Shown: positions 9,301 through 18,266 of the stretch, one piece after another | Layout: each line of letters starts with the position of its first letter | Position numbering within the stretch: the first letter of the stretch is position 1 | DNA from: Lachnospiraceae bacterium | GTDB taxonomy: Bacteria > Bacillota > Clostridia > Lachnospirales > Lachnospiraceae | Assembly (NCBI GenBank): GCA_017634975.1 | Contig: JAGBMJ010000093.1 | Coordinates: forward strand, 1 to 64,000 | DNA length: 64,000 nt | Direction: 5' to 3' | Position numbers and translations under genes: made by a program | Notes under the pieces: model-generated | What the model was told of the DNA's origin: nothing | What the model saw: the letters and a program-made list of their open reading frames with translations, nothing else | Database searches by the model: none

Positions 9301-10587
9301 GACCGCGTGATCTTTACGGAAGAAATGAAGAACAAGGGCTACACCATTCTGGTGCCGCAGATGTCGCCGCTGCATTTTGATATGTTCCATGCTGCTTTTG
9401 CCACCAGCGGTTACAACATCGAAGTACTCACCAATGACAACAAGCACTCCGTGGATGTCGGCCTGAAATATGTGAATAATGATGCCTGCTATCCTTCCCT
9501 GTGCGTGGTCGGACAGCTGATGGAAGCTGTGCTTTCCGGCAAATACGATACCGATCATCTGGCACTGATGATGACACAGACCGGCGGAGGCTGCCGTGCC
9601 ACCAACTATGTCGGTTTCATCCGCCGTGCCCTGGAAAAAGCCGGTTACGGACACATCCCTGTGATCTCTCTGAACTTAAGCGGTCTGGAGCCGAATCCCG
9701 GCTTTAAGATTACCTTAAAACTCGGCATCCGCATCCTCTATGGTGCACTTTTCGGCGATATCTTTATGCGCTGCATCTACCGCATGCGGCCTTACGAGAT
9801 CACTCCGGGCAGTGTGGAGGCCGTTCATCAGAAGTGGCTGAAGCGCTGTCAGGATTTCATTATGTCCAAACATCCGTCCTTCGGTACCTACAAACGTATG
9901 TGCCGTGAGATGATTGAGGAATTTGACAATATCCCGATCCGTGAAGAACGCAAACCGCGTGTCGGTATCGTTGGTGAGATCCTGGTGAAATTTGCACCGA
10001 CTGCCAACAATCATCTGGTCGACCTGTTGGAGCACGAAGGTGCCGAGGCAGTGGTTCCGGATCTTCTCGACTTTATGTACTACTGTTTCTACAACCAGAT
10101 CTTCAAAGCCGAACATCTGGGCATGAGCAAAAAGACGGCGCGCAATGCGAAACTCGGCATCGAAGCGATGAACTTTGTCCGCTCCGCGCCGGCAAAGGCG
10201 CTGGCAAAGAGCCGGCACTTTACGGCTCCGGCCAATATCTACGATCTGGTAAAATATGCGCAGGACATCGTATCCATCGGCAACCAGACCGGCGAAGGGT
10301 GGTTTTTGACCGGAGAAATGCTGGAGCTGATCCACAGTGGCACACCGAACATCGTCTGTACGCAGCCTTTTGGATGCCTGCCCAATCATGTGGTCGGCAA
10401 GGGTGTCATCAAAGCTCTGCGGCATCGCTATCCGATGTCCAATATCGTGGCCATTGACTACGACCCGGGAGCCAGCGAAGTCAACCAGCTCAACCGTATC
10501 AAGCTGATGCTTTCGACAGCAAACAAAAACCTGAAAAAGGAAAAAACAAAGAGCGGCGAATCTGCGTGTCAAAAAGGGATCGCATAA
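6304..10587 (+). CDS. Giant BadF/BcrA-type 2-hydroxyacyl-CoA dehydratase activase-like ATPase (DUF2229 family)
   Basis: The start at 6304 is preferred because GAGG lies 6 bases upstream; earlier ATGs at 6235 and 6292 have no ribosome site. The 1427-aa protein has two tandem acetate/sugar kinase-fold ATPase modules of the BadF/BadG/BcrA/BcrD family ([11 protein letters not shown] near residue 10 and [11 protein letters not shown] near 325). Each carries the activase helix-cap region with GGTGSFID or GCGSFIE. A Cys cluster follows (KCRGCTNTC, near 607), then a DUF2229-like region, and a C-terminal half resembling the HgdB-type dehydratase fold. In characterised dehydratases the activase uses ATP and a 4Fe-4S cluster to inject an electron into the dehydratase. 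This long form is common in anaerobic Firmicutes, but its substrate is unknown. It is monocistronic, with two promoters and a terminator at 10606-10642. Confidence 0.9.
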   Translation: MEVSKDKIYRLGIDIGSTTVKIAIIDDANNILFSDYERHFANIRETLQGLLKKAYDALGDMTIRPVITGSGGLTLAKHLQVIFVQEVLAVSTSLETFAPKTDVAIELGGEDAKIIYFENGNVEQRMNGICAGGTGSFIDQMASLIQTDAMGLNEYAKNYKSLYTIAARCGVFAKTDIQPLINDGATREDLSASIFQAVVNQTISGLACGKPIRGHVAFLGGPLHFLSELKAAFVRTLKLDDEHIIDTDNSHLFAALGSALNATEEGQCTLKEMLDRLNGDIHMEFEVERMEPLFKDQKEYDDFTARHDSHCVGTAEIKDYKGKCFLGIDAGSTTTKMALVDEDGRLLYSFYSNNNGSPMETAIRAFKEIREQLPEGVTIARSCSTGYGEQLMKAAFLLDDGQVETVAHYYAAAFFNPEVDCILDIGGQDMKCIKIKKQTVDSVQLNEACSSGCGSFIETFAKSLNYSVQDFAKAALFAEHPIDLGTRCTVFMNSKVKQAQKEGASVADISAGLAYSVIKNALFKVIKVSDASELGKHIVVQGGTFYNDAVLRSFEKIANCEAVRPDIAGIMGAFGAALIARERYEGTASTMLSFDEIEHLEFTTTMAKCRGCTNTCRLTINNFSGGRKYISGNRCERGLGKPKNANNIPNLFEYKMHRFFDYEPLSAEEAYRGTMGIPRVLNIYENFPFWATFFKELKYRVVVSPLSNRKIYELGIESIPSESECYPAKLAHGHIQWLIEQKVDAIFYPCLFYERNETEGATNHYNCPIVTSYPENIKNNVEEIGRGEVVFRHPFMSFASLDTIVSALVAEFSEIDRNEVAAAAAKAWEELAAAHEDMHKKGEEVLKYMEENHKRGIVLAGRPYHIDPEINHGIPELITSYDIAVLTEDSVAHLGKPDRPLIVSDQWTYHSRLYAAAAFVRTRDDLDLIQLNSFGCGLDAVTTDQVNDILSGSDKIYTCLKIDEVNNLGAARIRIRSLLAALEVKERKKEKRTVRPTNFDRVIFTEEMKNKGYTILVPQMSPLHFDMFHAAFATSGYNIEVLTNDNKHSVDVGLKYVNNDACYPSLCVVGQLMEAVLSGKYDTDHLALMMTQTGGGCRATNYVGFIRRALEKAGYGHIPVISLNLSGLEPNPGFKITLKLGIRILYGALFGDIFMRCIYRMRPYEITPGSVEAVHQKWLKRCQDFIMSKHPSFGTYKRMCREMIEEFDNIPIREERKPRVGIVGEILVKFAPTANNHLVDLLEHEGAEAVVPDLLDFMYYCFYNQIFKAEHLGMSKKTARNAKLGIEAMNFVRSAPAKALAKSRHFTAPANIYDLVKYAQDIVSIGNQTGEGWFLTGEMLELIHSGTPNIVCTQPFGCLPNHVVGKGVIKALRHRYPMSNIVAIDYDPGASEVNQLNRIKLMLSTANKNLKKEKTKSGESACQKGIA

Positions 10588-10605
10588 AATTTCCTATAAA
10601 GTAAA

Positions 10606-10642
10606 AAAAGAAAACCATGGAATTGCTCCATGGTTTTCTTTT
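10606..10642 (+). terminator. Terminator of the activase gene (symmetrical)
   Basis: AAAAGAAAACCATGGA pairs with TCCATGGTTTTCTTTT around a 5-base loop, with A-rich and T-rich flanks, so it could work from both sides. The short run TTTCCTATAAAGTAAAAAAAG just before it matches one arm of the palindrome family seen at 35173-35206 and 41229-41271. Confidence 0.8.
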
Positions 10643-10831
10643 GATCATTTTTGATGAGTTGCTGTTGCTGTGGTACTCTTAACATTTTTCTCTGTTTGAG
10701 CCGTTCCCTTCTTGCTGTTGTCTGTTTTTCTCCTGACACCTTCCTTTTCCATCAGCAGATCCAGATTGATCTTTTTGCTTTCTTTTCTCACGCTGTTGGC
10801 TTTCTGCTCATATTCATTTCCCGTAAAATAA

Positions 10832-10865
10832 AAAACACTTTACAAGGACCTTGCCTCATAAAGTG
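10832..10865 (-). terminator. Terminator of the J-domain/small-protein operon
   Basis: On the minus strand CACTTTA pairs with TAAAGTG, with an inner CAAGG/CCTTG, and the stem is followed by TTTTTTATTTT. It lies 10 bases beyond the stop of the 144-aa gene. Between it and the activase terminator (10645-10830) I see no gene with a ribosome site. Confidence 0.75.
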
Positions 10866-10875
10866 CATGAATGGA

Positions 10876-11310
10876 TCATCCTGCATCGTTTGCTGCACGG
10901 AGTGCCGCTTCGATCTCGGCCTGTTTTGCTGCTTCATCTGCCGCAGCTTCGGCCTGCAGGCGGTCAAAGATCTCCCTTGCGGCTGCAGCTGCATCCGGAT
11001 CCATACCACTGTCTTCGCCAAAGGCGTCTTCTGCCGACGGAACCGCAAGTTGTGTCCCGTCCAATCCGTAACCGTAGCCTCTGGGATCCGAACCCTTCTT
11101 TAAATAATCTCCCTCACCATTTCCGTATCCCAGTGCATCCGCAAGCAGTTCCTCCGCGGCAGCATCCGGATCGTAGGTATCCGTCCCCCCGTTTTCCTCC
11201 TGTGGTGTATCCAGACCGATCATATTGACGGACCACCATTTCACAAGGTTACTGTGAAGTGTATTGTAATAATGGATCTTGTCCAGTTTATCCAAACAAT
11301 CTATCCGCAT
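10876..11310 (-). CDS. Small acidic protein with an Ala-rich C-terminal helix
   Basis: The 144-aa protein has no recognised family. Residues 30-100 are acidic and Gly/Tyr-rich. The last 45 residues (DPDAAAAAREIFDRLQAEAA onward) form a predicted Ala-rich amphipathic or coiled-coil helix ending ALRAANDAG. The ATG immediately follows the TGA of the upstream 88-aa gene, which suggests translational coupling; the upstream gene carries GGGAGATGAGAACTGA just before it. The operon context (J-domain gene upstream, terminator just downstream) supports it as real, although it could be fast-evolving. Confidence 0.55.
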   Translation of the reverse strand: MRIDCLDKLDKIHYYNTLHSNLVKWWSVNMIGLDTPQEENGGTDTYDPDAAAEELLADALGYGNGEGDYLKKGSDPRGYGYGLDGTQLAVPSAEDAFGEDSGMDPDAAAAAREIFDRLQAEAAADEAAKQAEIEAALRAANDAG

Positions 11311-11577
11311 TCAGTTCTCATCTCCCATGATATAGGACACTGCAGCTTCCAGCCCTTCCTCGCTGAACGGAAACTCCCGGTACCGTTTCTGCTCTTCGTC
11401 TGTCTTCTCGTAACTGAACGGCTCCGGCCAGAGACAGACCAGGATCTGATCCTCCTGCCCTTCCTCCGACTTCTTCTCCAGCATAAAACGGACACCGTCG
11501 ATGCTTCCCGTATAACGTTCCTTCTTGATATAATTCAGACTGATCTTATACAACCCGGCCCGCAGATCTACACTCAT
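11311..11577 (-). CDS. Conserved small hypothetical protein, 88 aa
   Basis: The ATG at 11577 follows GGGGAG at a spacing of 6, giving MSVDLRAGLYKISLNYIKKE. A TTG reading from 11595 has no clear site. The protein has a beta-rich pattern with YTGSIDGVRFMLEKK, LVCLWPEPFSYEKTDEEQ and a final FPFSEEGLEAAVSYI. It resembles small proteins of about 90-120 aa often seen beside J-domain proteins in Lachnospiraceae. No function is known to me. It directly precedes and is probably coupled to the 144-aa gene. Confidence 0.65.
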   Translation of the reverse strand: MSVDLRAGLYKISLNYIKKERYTGSIDGVRFMLEKKSEEGQEDQILVCLWPEPFSYEKTDEEQKRYREFPFSEEGLEAAVSYIMGDEN

Positions 11578-11683
11578 ACTCTTCTCCCCTGTCAAACCTT
11601 ATACTAGATTATCCCATAACCACGCCGCTTTTACAATCCAAAATCCGAAGCGCATTTTCGTAAAAATCGCACATAAAAAAATA

Positions 11684-12217
11684 TCATTCAATTCCCTGCT
11701 CGTTCAGCATAGCCCGGATCGCTGCCGCCAGGCGTATCGCGCGTATCTCATTTAAGATTGCCTTTTCCTTCTTCTCCTGATCCAGCTGCGCTTTGCGCTC
11801 CTGCAGTTCCTCCTGCAGTTTCTCCTTTCTGGCCTCCCTCTCCTGCCTGGCCTTTTCCTCAAACTGCTTTCTCTCCCGTTCGCGGTCGGCACCGCCGGTA
11901 CGTTTCCCGACCGGACTGCCCATCACTTTGGGTGCAAATGTTTTCATCGCCGGATCATTCTTTACCGCAGCGCTTTGTGCCGGAGTTACGGGGTGTATAT
12001 CCGGAACGGGGTGTTTATCCGGAACCGGATGTTTCTCAATATATTCATACGCCTCTACGACCAGACGGTACGCTTCCCGGATCCTCTCCGTCTGCTGCGG
12101 ATGATTGTCCGGATGCAGGCGTTTGGCCAGTTCCCGGTATGCACTTTTGATCTCTGTCGCAGATGCTCCGGTATCTACTCCCAGCACCTTGCAGGCCATT
12201 TCGTAATCCCGTATCAT
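11684..12217 (-). CDS. J-domain (DnaJ-like) co-chaperone-like protein
   Basis: The ATG at 12217 is chosen because GAGGAAG lies just before it; the reading from 12235 would overlap the upstream gene. The protein is 177 aa. A J domain occupies about residues 1-60 (YEMACKVLGVDTGASATEIK, with the invariant HPD in RLHPDNHP). J domains stimulate Hsp70 ATPase through HPD. The domain is followed by a repeat-like PVPDKHPVPDIHPVTP linker and a highly charged Arg/Glu/Lys coiled coil (residues 115-165) of the type that might bind a partner. There is no Cys-rich zinc centre or DnaJ C-terminal domain, so it is a specialised type III J protein. It lies 7 bases downstream of the membrane protein gene. Confidence 0.85.
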   Translation of the reverse strand: MIRDYEMACKVLGVDTGASATEIKSAYRELAKRLHPDNHPQQTERIREAYRLVVEAYEYIEKHPVPDKHPVPDIHPVTPAQSAAVKNDPAMKTFAPKVMGSPVGKRTGGADRERERKQFEEKARQEREARKEKLQEELQERKAQLDQEKKEKAILNEIRAIRLAAAIRAMLNEQGIE

Positions 12218-12224
12218 GGCTTCC

Positions 12225-12926
12225 TCACACAACAATCAATATGGTCAGGATCAGTGCCGGCACGGACAGGATCTTTGCGATAGCCGGATGATCTCCGAAA
12301 TGGGTCAGTATCGTCAGAACCATTAGAAGCACGGTATACAGCCCGGTCAGTATCCTGCGCGTCCTGTCTGATATCGGAAGGCAGCTCTTGGGTTCTTTTG
12401 CGCACCCGATCCGGACAGAATCCGAGGTCAGAGCAATAAAGACCGGCAGTCCGAAAAGGATCGGGAATACAAAATCGTTCACAAAAACGATCAGCGCCAG
12501 CTCCGGTACCCACCCGGCAAACAACCAGATTCCGGTACCAACGATCCACGAAGCGGAAAGCGCAGAAACAAAACTGATCCAGATATAAAGAAACAGTTTT
12601 GGGTAACTATGTACATTCGGCTCTTCTTTCGTATACAGATACCACAATCGATACGGCATATAGGCCGCCAGAAAATTGGAAAGAAAACCTAAGACCGATG
12701 TGCCCGTCAGCGTTCCGAACAGATCCGAGACAAGATTGCCCACAGCACAGCCGATCGCACCTATGGAACCGAAAAAAAGCCCGGCCGGAACCGGGATCGC
12801 ATTGACCGGCCTTACCTCCGTCACCCCTTCCACCAGTACCATGACCTTAAAACATGAGCCAAGTATAACAAAGGTAAGGAAGGTTGCCAGGAACTGGCTG
12901 AACTTTTTCAGCTTAAACCGCTCCAT
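12225..12926 (-). CDS. Six-TM membrane protein resembling an ECF/QueT-type S component
   Basis: The 233-aa protein has about six transmembrane segments. The first third contains VRPVNAIPVPAGLFFGSIGA followed by AVGNLVSDLFG and FLSNFLAAYMPYRLW. This pattern is reminiscent of the substrate-binding S components of energy-coupling-factor transporters and of the 7TM input domains of some SpoIIE-type phosphatases. The substrate is unknown and no ECF ATPase lies nearby. AGGAGG precedes the ATG. It overlaps the end of the EamA transporter gene by 14 bases and lies two genes from a SpoIIE-type phosphatase, so a sensory role is also possible. Confidence 0.6.
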   Translation of the reverse strand: MERFKLKKFSQFLATFLTFVILGSCFKVMVLVEGVTEVRPVNAIPVPAGLFFGSIGAIGCAVGNLVSDLFGTLTGTSVLGFLSNFLAAYMPYRLWYLYTKEEPNVHSYPKLFLYIWISFVSALSASWIVGTGIWLFAGWVPELALIVFVNDFVFPILFGLPVFIALTSDSVRIGCAKEPKSCLPISDRTRRILTGLYTVLLMVLTILTHFGDHPAIAKILSVPALILTILIVV

Positions 12927-13836
12927 CTTTTTTCCTCCTGCTCCGTACCCTGTCTGCGATGAGCTGCCAGTCCAGATTGGCGATCGAACTGCCGATCACG
13001 ATCAGGATGGCACCGATCAATGCCGTCATACGGAAGGTTTCCTCCACGCCTCCGAAGCTTTCCGGGATCGTAACCGACAGGATCAGGGTGACCACGGGTT
13101 CCAGTGCAAAGATCAGGACTACATTGATCGGATCCCCGTATTTTTCCCCATACATCAGCATAATGTAAGCAAACGCTTTGGAAAAGATTGCCAGGGCAAA
13201 CAAGGCAGACAGAAAACTCCTGGTATACTCCAGCCGAAAGATCATCCCCGGACTTTCAATATTCCATGCGATCATCGCGATCAATCCCATAAAAGCCAGC
13301 TGAACCACCGCCAGAACGATCGGATCATCCTCCTGACAATACCGGTTGGAAACAACGGTATAGAAAGACATGCACAGGCAGTCCCCCAGCATAAACAGTG
13401 AGCCTGCCATTGGAAAATCACGCAGCGTAACGCCATTGGAGACAAATACCCCTGCCAGAATAAATACAATACCGATCACCTGGGCTTTGGATGGAAACTT
13501 TCGAAGAAACAACATAAGCACCGGTACGAATACGATATCCAGGGAACTCAGTATACTGGCGGAAGCCGGAGCAAGGCGGTCGATTCCTTTTTTTTCGCAA
13601 AGAAGCACCATCGTCATCAAAGCAGCAAGCACCAGACCGTGCAAAAATGTTTTTTTCTTTGCTTTTACCAGTCTTTTGCCGAACATCAGCAAAAGGATCA
13701 GGGCAGCGATACTGTTCATCAGCGCCAGGTATCCGAAATCACTCAGATCCTCCGGAAGACTTTTGATAAAAACATATGCCGATGCCCAGCAGAGCATCAC
13801 GGAAAAAAGCAAAATGTTATTTTCAAATTTCCTCAT
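12913..13836 (-). CDS. DMT-superfamily (EamA) transporter
   Basis: The 307-aa protein has ten predicted transmembrane helices in two EamA repeats. The N-terminal pattern LLFSVMLCWASAYVFIKSLP matches the WG/WAS-x-F start of EamA repeats, and the second half contains LALAIFSKAFAYIMLMYGEKYGDP. Such proteins export or import small metabolites such as amino acids; the substrate cannot be deduced. It is 12 bases downstream of the phosphatase gene and overlaps the following membrane protein gene, so it is part of one transcript. Confidence 0.85.
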   Translation of the reverse strand: MRKFENNILLFSVMLCWASAYVFIKSLPEDLSDFGYLALMNSIAALILLLMFGKRLVKAKKKTFLHGLVLAALMTMVLLCEKKGIDRLAPASASILSSLDIVFVPVLMLFLRKFPSKAQVIGIVFILAGVFVSNGVTLRDFPMAGSLFMLGDCLCMSFYTVVSNRYCQEDDPIVLAVVQLAFMGLIAMIAWNIESPGMIFRLEYTRSFLSALFALAIFSKAFAYIMLMYGEKYGDPINVVLIFALEPVVTLILSVTIPESFGGVEETFRMTALIGAILIVIGSSIANLDWQLIADRVRSRRKKDGAV

Positions 13837-13848
13837 ATAATCCCTGTT

Positions 13849-15480
13849 TTACGTACCATTCAGCCGAAAGGCCAGCATCGTCAGATCATCAAACTGCGGT
13901 GCTGCTCCGACGTAAGCATCAATATCATCCTTTACCGCAGGCAACAGTTCTTCCGGTCCCGCATCCTTGTTTTGGTTGAGTACCCCGATCAGGCGATCGG
14001 TTCCATAAAGTTCTTCGTTCGCATTCATAGCTTCCGGAACACCATCGGTATAGACAAAAAGCAAATCCCCCGGCTCCATCCAAAACCTGCGCTGTTCAAA
14101 AGAAAGATCCGGCATCGTCCCGATCGGCGGTGAATGCCGGTATTTGATCAGTACATAATCGCCATCCTTCTTTTTGAGTATCGGATGCTCGTGCCCTGCA
14201 TTTACCGCTATGCCATCCCCGGTCGTCAGATCAACGATTGCAAACCAGAGCGTAACAAAATACTCCGCTTCATTACCTTCGCACAGCTGGTTATTCACAT
14301 CCGCAACGATCTGTGAAGGTGCGCCCCCCATCATCGTGCGGTTCTTCAACAGTGTCTTGGTGATCACCATAAACAGTGCCGCCGGAACACCTTTGCCGGA
14401 TACATCCGCAACCGTCAGGGCTATATGATTCTCATCCACCAGAAACAGATCATAAAAATCCCCGCCAACCTCTTTTGCCGGATCCATAGATGCATAGACA
14501 TCAAAATCCTTCCGTTCCGGATACGGCGGAAAGATCCGTGGAAGCATATCCTCCTGGATCTTCTGCGCGACATTCAGTTCCGCTCCGATCCGCTCCTTCT
14601 CCTTCGTCACCGCCGTGAAGTTTTCCATATAATCTTTCAATTCGACAGACATCTTCGAGAAAGAATCTGCCAGTTCTTCGATCTCATCCCCGGTACGAAT
14701 CTCGCATTCCATGACCTTGCCTTCCTGCATCTTACCGGAAACATACTCGGAGATCACATCGTTCAGTTTATGGATCGGACGGACCACCTGCCGGTTCATC
14801 CTCCGGTAAAAGATAATACAGAACACCAGCATCACAATGATCATAACACCACCGGTGGCCAGCGCAAGAAGCATTGCGTCATAAGCAACGTCTTCCATTG
14901 CAATATCCACCGATGCCAGCGCAATCGCTTCACCGGATGAATTCTTGATCGGAAAAAAAGCCGAAACAACAAAACCATAGATATGATGATTCGTCACCAG
15001 AACCGAATCTTCATACTTCCCATGTCCTGCATTCTGCAGCACACCGGGCATCACTTTACCGCCTTCTCCGTAATACTCATCAAAATCGCCCAGATCCATG
15101 ACGCCGTCATCCGCTGACGGGTTAGCCGCATCCCAGATATACCGGTATCCGTTTTCCTCAGGGATACAGATATACAGATACTTTGCTAAAGCGCGCATCC
15201 TGATTTTGTCCAAATACTCCTGTATCTCCTCATACTCTTCATCTTTTGTAAGGGTATCCCTGTAATGCTCCACCAGATCTCCGTCTACGGAAGCGGCAAC
15301 GACTGCAGCAAGCGAAAAAGCTTTCTGTTCTGTATGACGTATATTCCAGTTAATATAGACCAGAGCAATTGTGATACTGACTAAAAGTATCAGCACGTTG
15401 AACATGAGAATGAACATAGTGAGCATTTTAGCCTTCAGGCCGTGTGTTTTGATTTTGTTTTTCTTTTTTTTCTCCTGCAT
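13849..15480 (-). CDS. Membrane-bound SpoIIE/RsbU-type PP2C phosphatase with extracellular sensor and HAMP domain
   Basis: The 543-aa protein has a basic N-terminus and TM1 at about 20-45. An extracellular dCache-like sensor (about 50-205) follows, then TM2 (about 207-230) and HAMP (about 230-285, with RPIHKLNDVISEYVSGK and GDEIEELADSFSKM). A short coiled coil with the typical ELNVAQKIQEDMLPRIFP precedes a PP2C domain holding the metal-binding motifs EVGGDFYD, VADVSGKGVPAALFM, VNAGHEHPI, YTDGVPEA and DDLTMLAF. Such enzymes dephosphorylate anti-sigma-factor antagonists in stress pathways. No RsbV/RsbW partner lies in this window, so its target is unknown. It is about 40 bases downstream of the formyltransferase-like gene. 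Confidence 0.92.
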   Translation of the reverse strand: MQEKKKKNKIKTHGLKAKMLTMFILMFNVLILLVSITIALVYINWNIRHTEQKAFSLAAVVAASVDGDLVEHYRDTLTKDEEYEEIQEYLDKIRMRALAKYLYICIPEENGYRYIWDAANPSADDGVMDLGDFDEYYGEGGKVMPGVLQNAGHGKYEDSVLVTNHHIYGFVVSAFFPIKNSSGEAIALASVDIAMEDVAYDAMLLALATGGVMIIVMLVFCIIFYRRMNRQVVRPIHKLNDVISEYVSGKMQEGKVMECEIRTGDEIEELADSFSKMSVELKDYMENFTAVTKEKERIGAELNVAQKIQEDMLPRIFPPYPERKDFDVYASMDPAKEVGGDFYDLFLVDENHIALTVADVSGKGVPAALFMVITKTLLKNRTMMGGAPSQIVADVNNQLCEGNEAEYFVTLWFAIVDLTTGDGIAVNAGHEHPILKKKDGDYVLIKYRHSPPIGTMPDLSFEQRRFWMEPGDLLFVYTDGVPEAMNANEELYGTDRLIGVLNQNKDAGPEELLPAVKDDIDAYVGAAPQFDDLTMLAFRLNGT

Positions 15481-15519
15481 CTTATGTACTTATTCTTTCT
15501 CAATCCTCTGCGATCCGTA

Positions 15520-16398
15520 TTATGCTTCTCTTCCGCTTTTTCTGAACGGATAACTCTTTGCCTCCCATACCGCAGGATCCGAAGCCGCAATCAGCCCCAG
15601 CCGGAGATGACCGTCACGCAGCGAATACAGCCGGATATCCCCCAGATCACATTCTTCATAAGAAAGCTTTGTCCGGCTGCTGACCATACTCTTTACGAAA
15701 AAGATTTTTTCTCCAAAGCGTACGCGTACCATACGATTATAGAGCCTGTATCTTCGCCTTGCTTCCGTCACACTCAGATCATGGCTCAGCCGCGCTTCTT
15801 TGATATGTTCGATACGCCAGTACGGCAGACGTTGTTTTTGCGGCATCGCCTGACTCCAGTATCCGGTCATCTCTGCCAGCAGCCTTCGCAGCAGCAGGCA
15901 GGCCATCCTTTCACATTTCAGATAGAGATCCACACTGTCTTCTTCCTCATAAATCTCTACCTCTTCCTGCAAAAGAATATCCCCGCAGTCGAATTCTTCC
16001 GACAGTTTATGGATGGTGACGCCCGTACGGCTGAGTCCGCGTTCCATGGCACATTCCACCGGACAATAGCTGCGTCCCTCCGGCAGAAGGGATTCATGTA
16101 TATTAATGCCATAAAAACCCTGACTTTCCGGAAGCAGAGGGATCTTTCGTCCGTAATCGGCGCTCACAAAAAGCTCACATCCTTTGGCGATCCAGACCTG
16201 TTCCTCCTCCGTCGTGATCGTATGGTCATACACGGGTATCCCTCGTTTTTTTGCCTCTGATACGATCTGGAAATTCCGGAAAAAATCCTCATCTCCGCAA
16301 CAGGTGTACAGTGCCATAATATCATGTTCTTGGATCAGCCATAAAAAACAGGCAAGGAACGCATCCGTTCCCAGATATACTATTTTCATCGCATTCAA
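15520..16398 (-). CDS. Formyltransferase-fold enzyme (methionyl-tRNA-formyltransferase-like)
   Basis: The 292-aa protein has the formyl-transferase N-terminal fold. The catalytic Asn and His appear in GINIHESLLPEGRS and the Asp in EEFDCGDILL, with GVTIHKL between them. The C-terminal 100 residues look like a diverged FMT C-terminal beta barrel. Its divergence from fmt, and its setting next to a phosphatase and a membrane protein rather than def/rsmB, suggest a sugar- or amine-N-formyltransferase or an orphan paralogue rather than the initiator-tRNA enzyme. The start is uncertain: ATGs at 16398 and 16389 are both possible and neither has a strong ribosome site. Confidence 0.75.
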   Translation of the reverse strand: MNAMKIVYLGTDAFLACFLWLIQEHDIMALYTCCGDEDFFRNFQIVSEAKKRGIPVYDHTITTEEEQVWIAKGCELFVSADYGRKIPLLPESQGFYGINIHESLLPEGRSYCPVECAMERGLSRTGVTIHKLSEEFDCGDILLQEEVEIYEEEDSVDLYLKCERMACLLLRRLLAEMTGYWSQAMPQKQRLPYWRIEHIKEARLSHDLSVTEARRRYRLYNRMVRVRFGEKIFFVKSMVSSRTKLSYEECDLGDIRLYSLRDGHLRLGLIAASDPAVWEAKSYPFRKSGREA

Positions 16399-16646
16399 AC
16401 GTGTCCCGATAAATCTGTTATTTCGATATGCTTCAGGTCGTAATCGCGCTACAAGTGCACGATTCGACTGTGAATAGCGGCTAAAAATTTACATAATATA
16501 TTATTGTATCATTTACAAACCATTCTCACAAGCGAGATCTTGCTTATATTCTTAAACAATCTGTGAATTTTTGTTTCCCGAAGTCTTTTCGTGTGTTATC
16601 GTTTCGCAGACGCTCGATTCGGCAATATAGTGTAACCATATATTTG

Positions 16647-18248
16647 CTATTCTTTCTTCCTGTATAAGCGGTAGGCCGGCTGGGAATAACCGGTCTCTTC
16701 CTCATATGTGTCGATCATCGTTTCCGAAACCAGAACACATTCGTACCCCTCCGTCTGTTCCAGATAGACCTGTAATCCCTGCATATAAGCGGAACAGACG
16801 ATATAATCAAAATCATACTTATCCAGAAAATGCGCGATCTGCTCCGAATCCGCGCACGAGAGGATCTGCACATACTCAGTGACGACATCCCGTTTGCCGT
16901 TGACAGCTCTTAAATAGGGTTCGGTTTTCGGCTCCAGGTAAACATGTCCGATCCCGTTCCATAGAAAAGCCGAACCGTTATTAAACGTTGTCATGACCCG
17001 CAGGTCTTCCGGATGTGCCTCGTGTGTCAAAAGGTAGGTGATCGCAGCTTTGGGGTACTGTTCCGTATCCTTCGTTTTGGGAAGCAGTCCGTTCGAAAAG
17101 CCCCTTCCGTCCGTTTCCACACGCAGGATCGTCCCGTAGCTGAGCAGACCTGCGCAGAGCAGGAGCACGGCCGCCAGCGCTGCAAATGCATACGTTTGTT
17201 TCCCCTTCGCAAGGAAATCCCAGAATGCGGAGCCGTCGATCCTCTCCAGACAATCCCCCGCCAGTACCAACAGGACCGGACTCATAAACAGAAGATTTTT
17301 TATGGCGATCAGCCCCATCAGGGTACAACCGATCCCCAGAAGCGCGGTGGCTTCCCGCAGCTTCCTGCGGCAGACTGCGACAGCAGCAAACAGGATCTCA
17401 AAAAACAGAAGTACCGCTCCCGGGCTGAGCAATGTCGTCTGCTGTATTTCACTGATCCCAAGCAGCCGGATGTTTCCGGAATGCAACAGGATCAGAACTG
17501 CCTGCGTGCCATAGGGGTTGATCAGCAAAGCAACCACCATCAGGAGCACGGGAAGGATGAAATCACGATATCCCGGCTTGTCCCTGCGGATCCCGCACCA
17601 TTCGCACAGTTCCCTGCACATCGGCAGCCGGTGTACCGGCACCAGATACGGGAGCAGCAGGATAAAATGAAATATAGCATAAGCCGCATGCAGATTGATC
17701 TCGAGCAATACCAGAAACGGCAGCACATACAGTATGCCTTTTTTCCTTTTCCGGAAATAATCCTCCAAAACAATGAGCTGCACCGTAAACAACAGCAGGC
17801 TTATGATCTCCGGCCTGCAGTTTGGTTCTGTTACGGACAAAACCATAAGTATGGCTCCGATCACGGAAAAACGCCGGTCAATCTCTCTTGTTTTCAGATA
17901 ATGATATCCGCTCACACCAAACAGAACTGCCTGCAGTATCGTAAAAAGCAGGACACCGTAAAAACCGCCGCACCGGTAGGAAGCATACAGCAGAACGGCA
18001 TACAGCCACTGCTGAATGACTGTTTTATACCCTTCCTCTACAAAGAACGGATTCTCCCGCATGATGCCATGTTCTGCGATCCACCTTCCGGATGTGGCGA
18101 TATGATAGAAATCATTATCCCAATAGCAATGAATGATCCTGTATAAAACAAACGCAGCGATCATGATACAGATGCATCCGAAGAAAATCTTATCGCTGCG
18201 CGTTTTCCTGTTTTGCATAATTTCCGTATCTGTCCGCTGCGTTTTCAT
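16647..18248 (-). CDS. Polytopic membrane protein, GT-C-glycosyltransferase-like
   Basis: The 533-aa protein has roughly 11-12 transmembrane segments and a soluble C-terminal domain (residues 400-533). After TM1 comes the loop CYWDNDFYHIATSGRWIAEH, an acidic first extracytoplasmic loop like that of GT-C membrane glycosyltransferases, though key residues cannot be assigned with certainty. It could transfer sugars from a lipid carrier or be a related membrane enzyme. AAGGA precedes the ATG at 18248. The gene ends 250 bases before the formyltransferase-like gene; that gap (16399-16646) shows no gene and no clear terminator. Confidence 0.65.
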   Translation of the reverse strand: MKTQRTDTEIMQNRKTRSDKIFFGCICIMIAAFVLYRIIHCYWDNDFYHIATSGRWIAEHGIMRENPFFVEEGYKTVIQQWLYAVLLYASYRCGGFYGVLLFTILQAVLFGVSGYHYLKTREIDRRFSVIGAILMVLSVTEPNCRPEIISLLLFTVQLIVLEDYFRKRKKGILYVLPFLVLLEINLHAAYAIFHFILLLPYLVPVHRLPMCRELCEWCGIRRDKPGYRDFILPVLLMVVALLINPYGTQAVLILLHSGNIRLLGISEIQQTTLLSPGAVLLFFEILFAAVAVCRRKLREATALLGIGCTLMGLIAIKNLLFMSPVLLVLAGDCLERIDGSAFWDFLAKGKQTYAFAALAAVLLLCAGLLSYGTILRVETDGRGFSNGLLPKTKDTEQYPKAAITYLLTHEAHPEDLRVMTTFNNGSAFLWNGIGHVYLEPKTEPYLRAVNGKRDVVTEYVQILSCADSEQIAHFLDKYDFDYIVCSAYMQGLQVYLEQTEGYECVLVSETMIDTYEEETGYSQPAYRLYRKKE

Positions 18249-18266
18249 TTATCCTTCTTACTTTAC

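Noticed and set aside
9715-10572. Minus-strand frame of 285 codons inside the activase gene
   Set aside because: The plus-strand reading has clear family motifs over the whole length; this frame has none.
10651-11103. Plus-strand gene of 150 codons
   Set aside because: Cys/Phe-rich shadow crossing a minus-strand terminator; no ribosome site.
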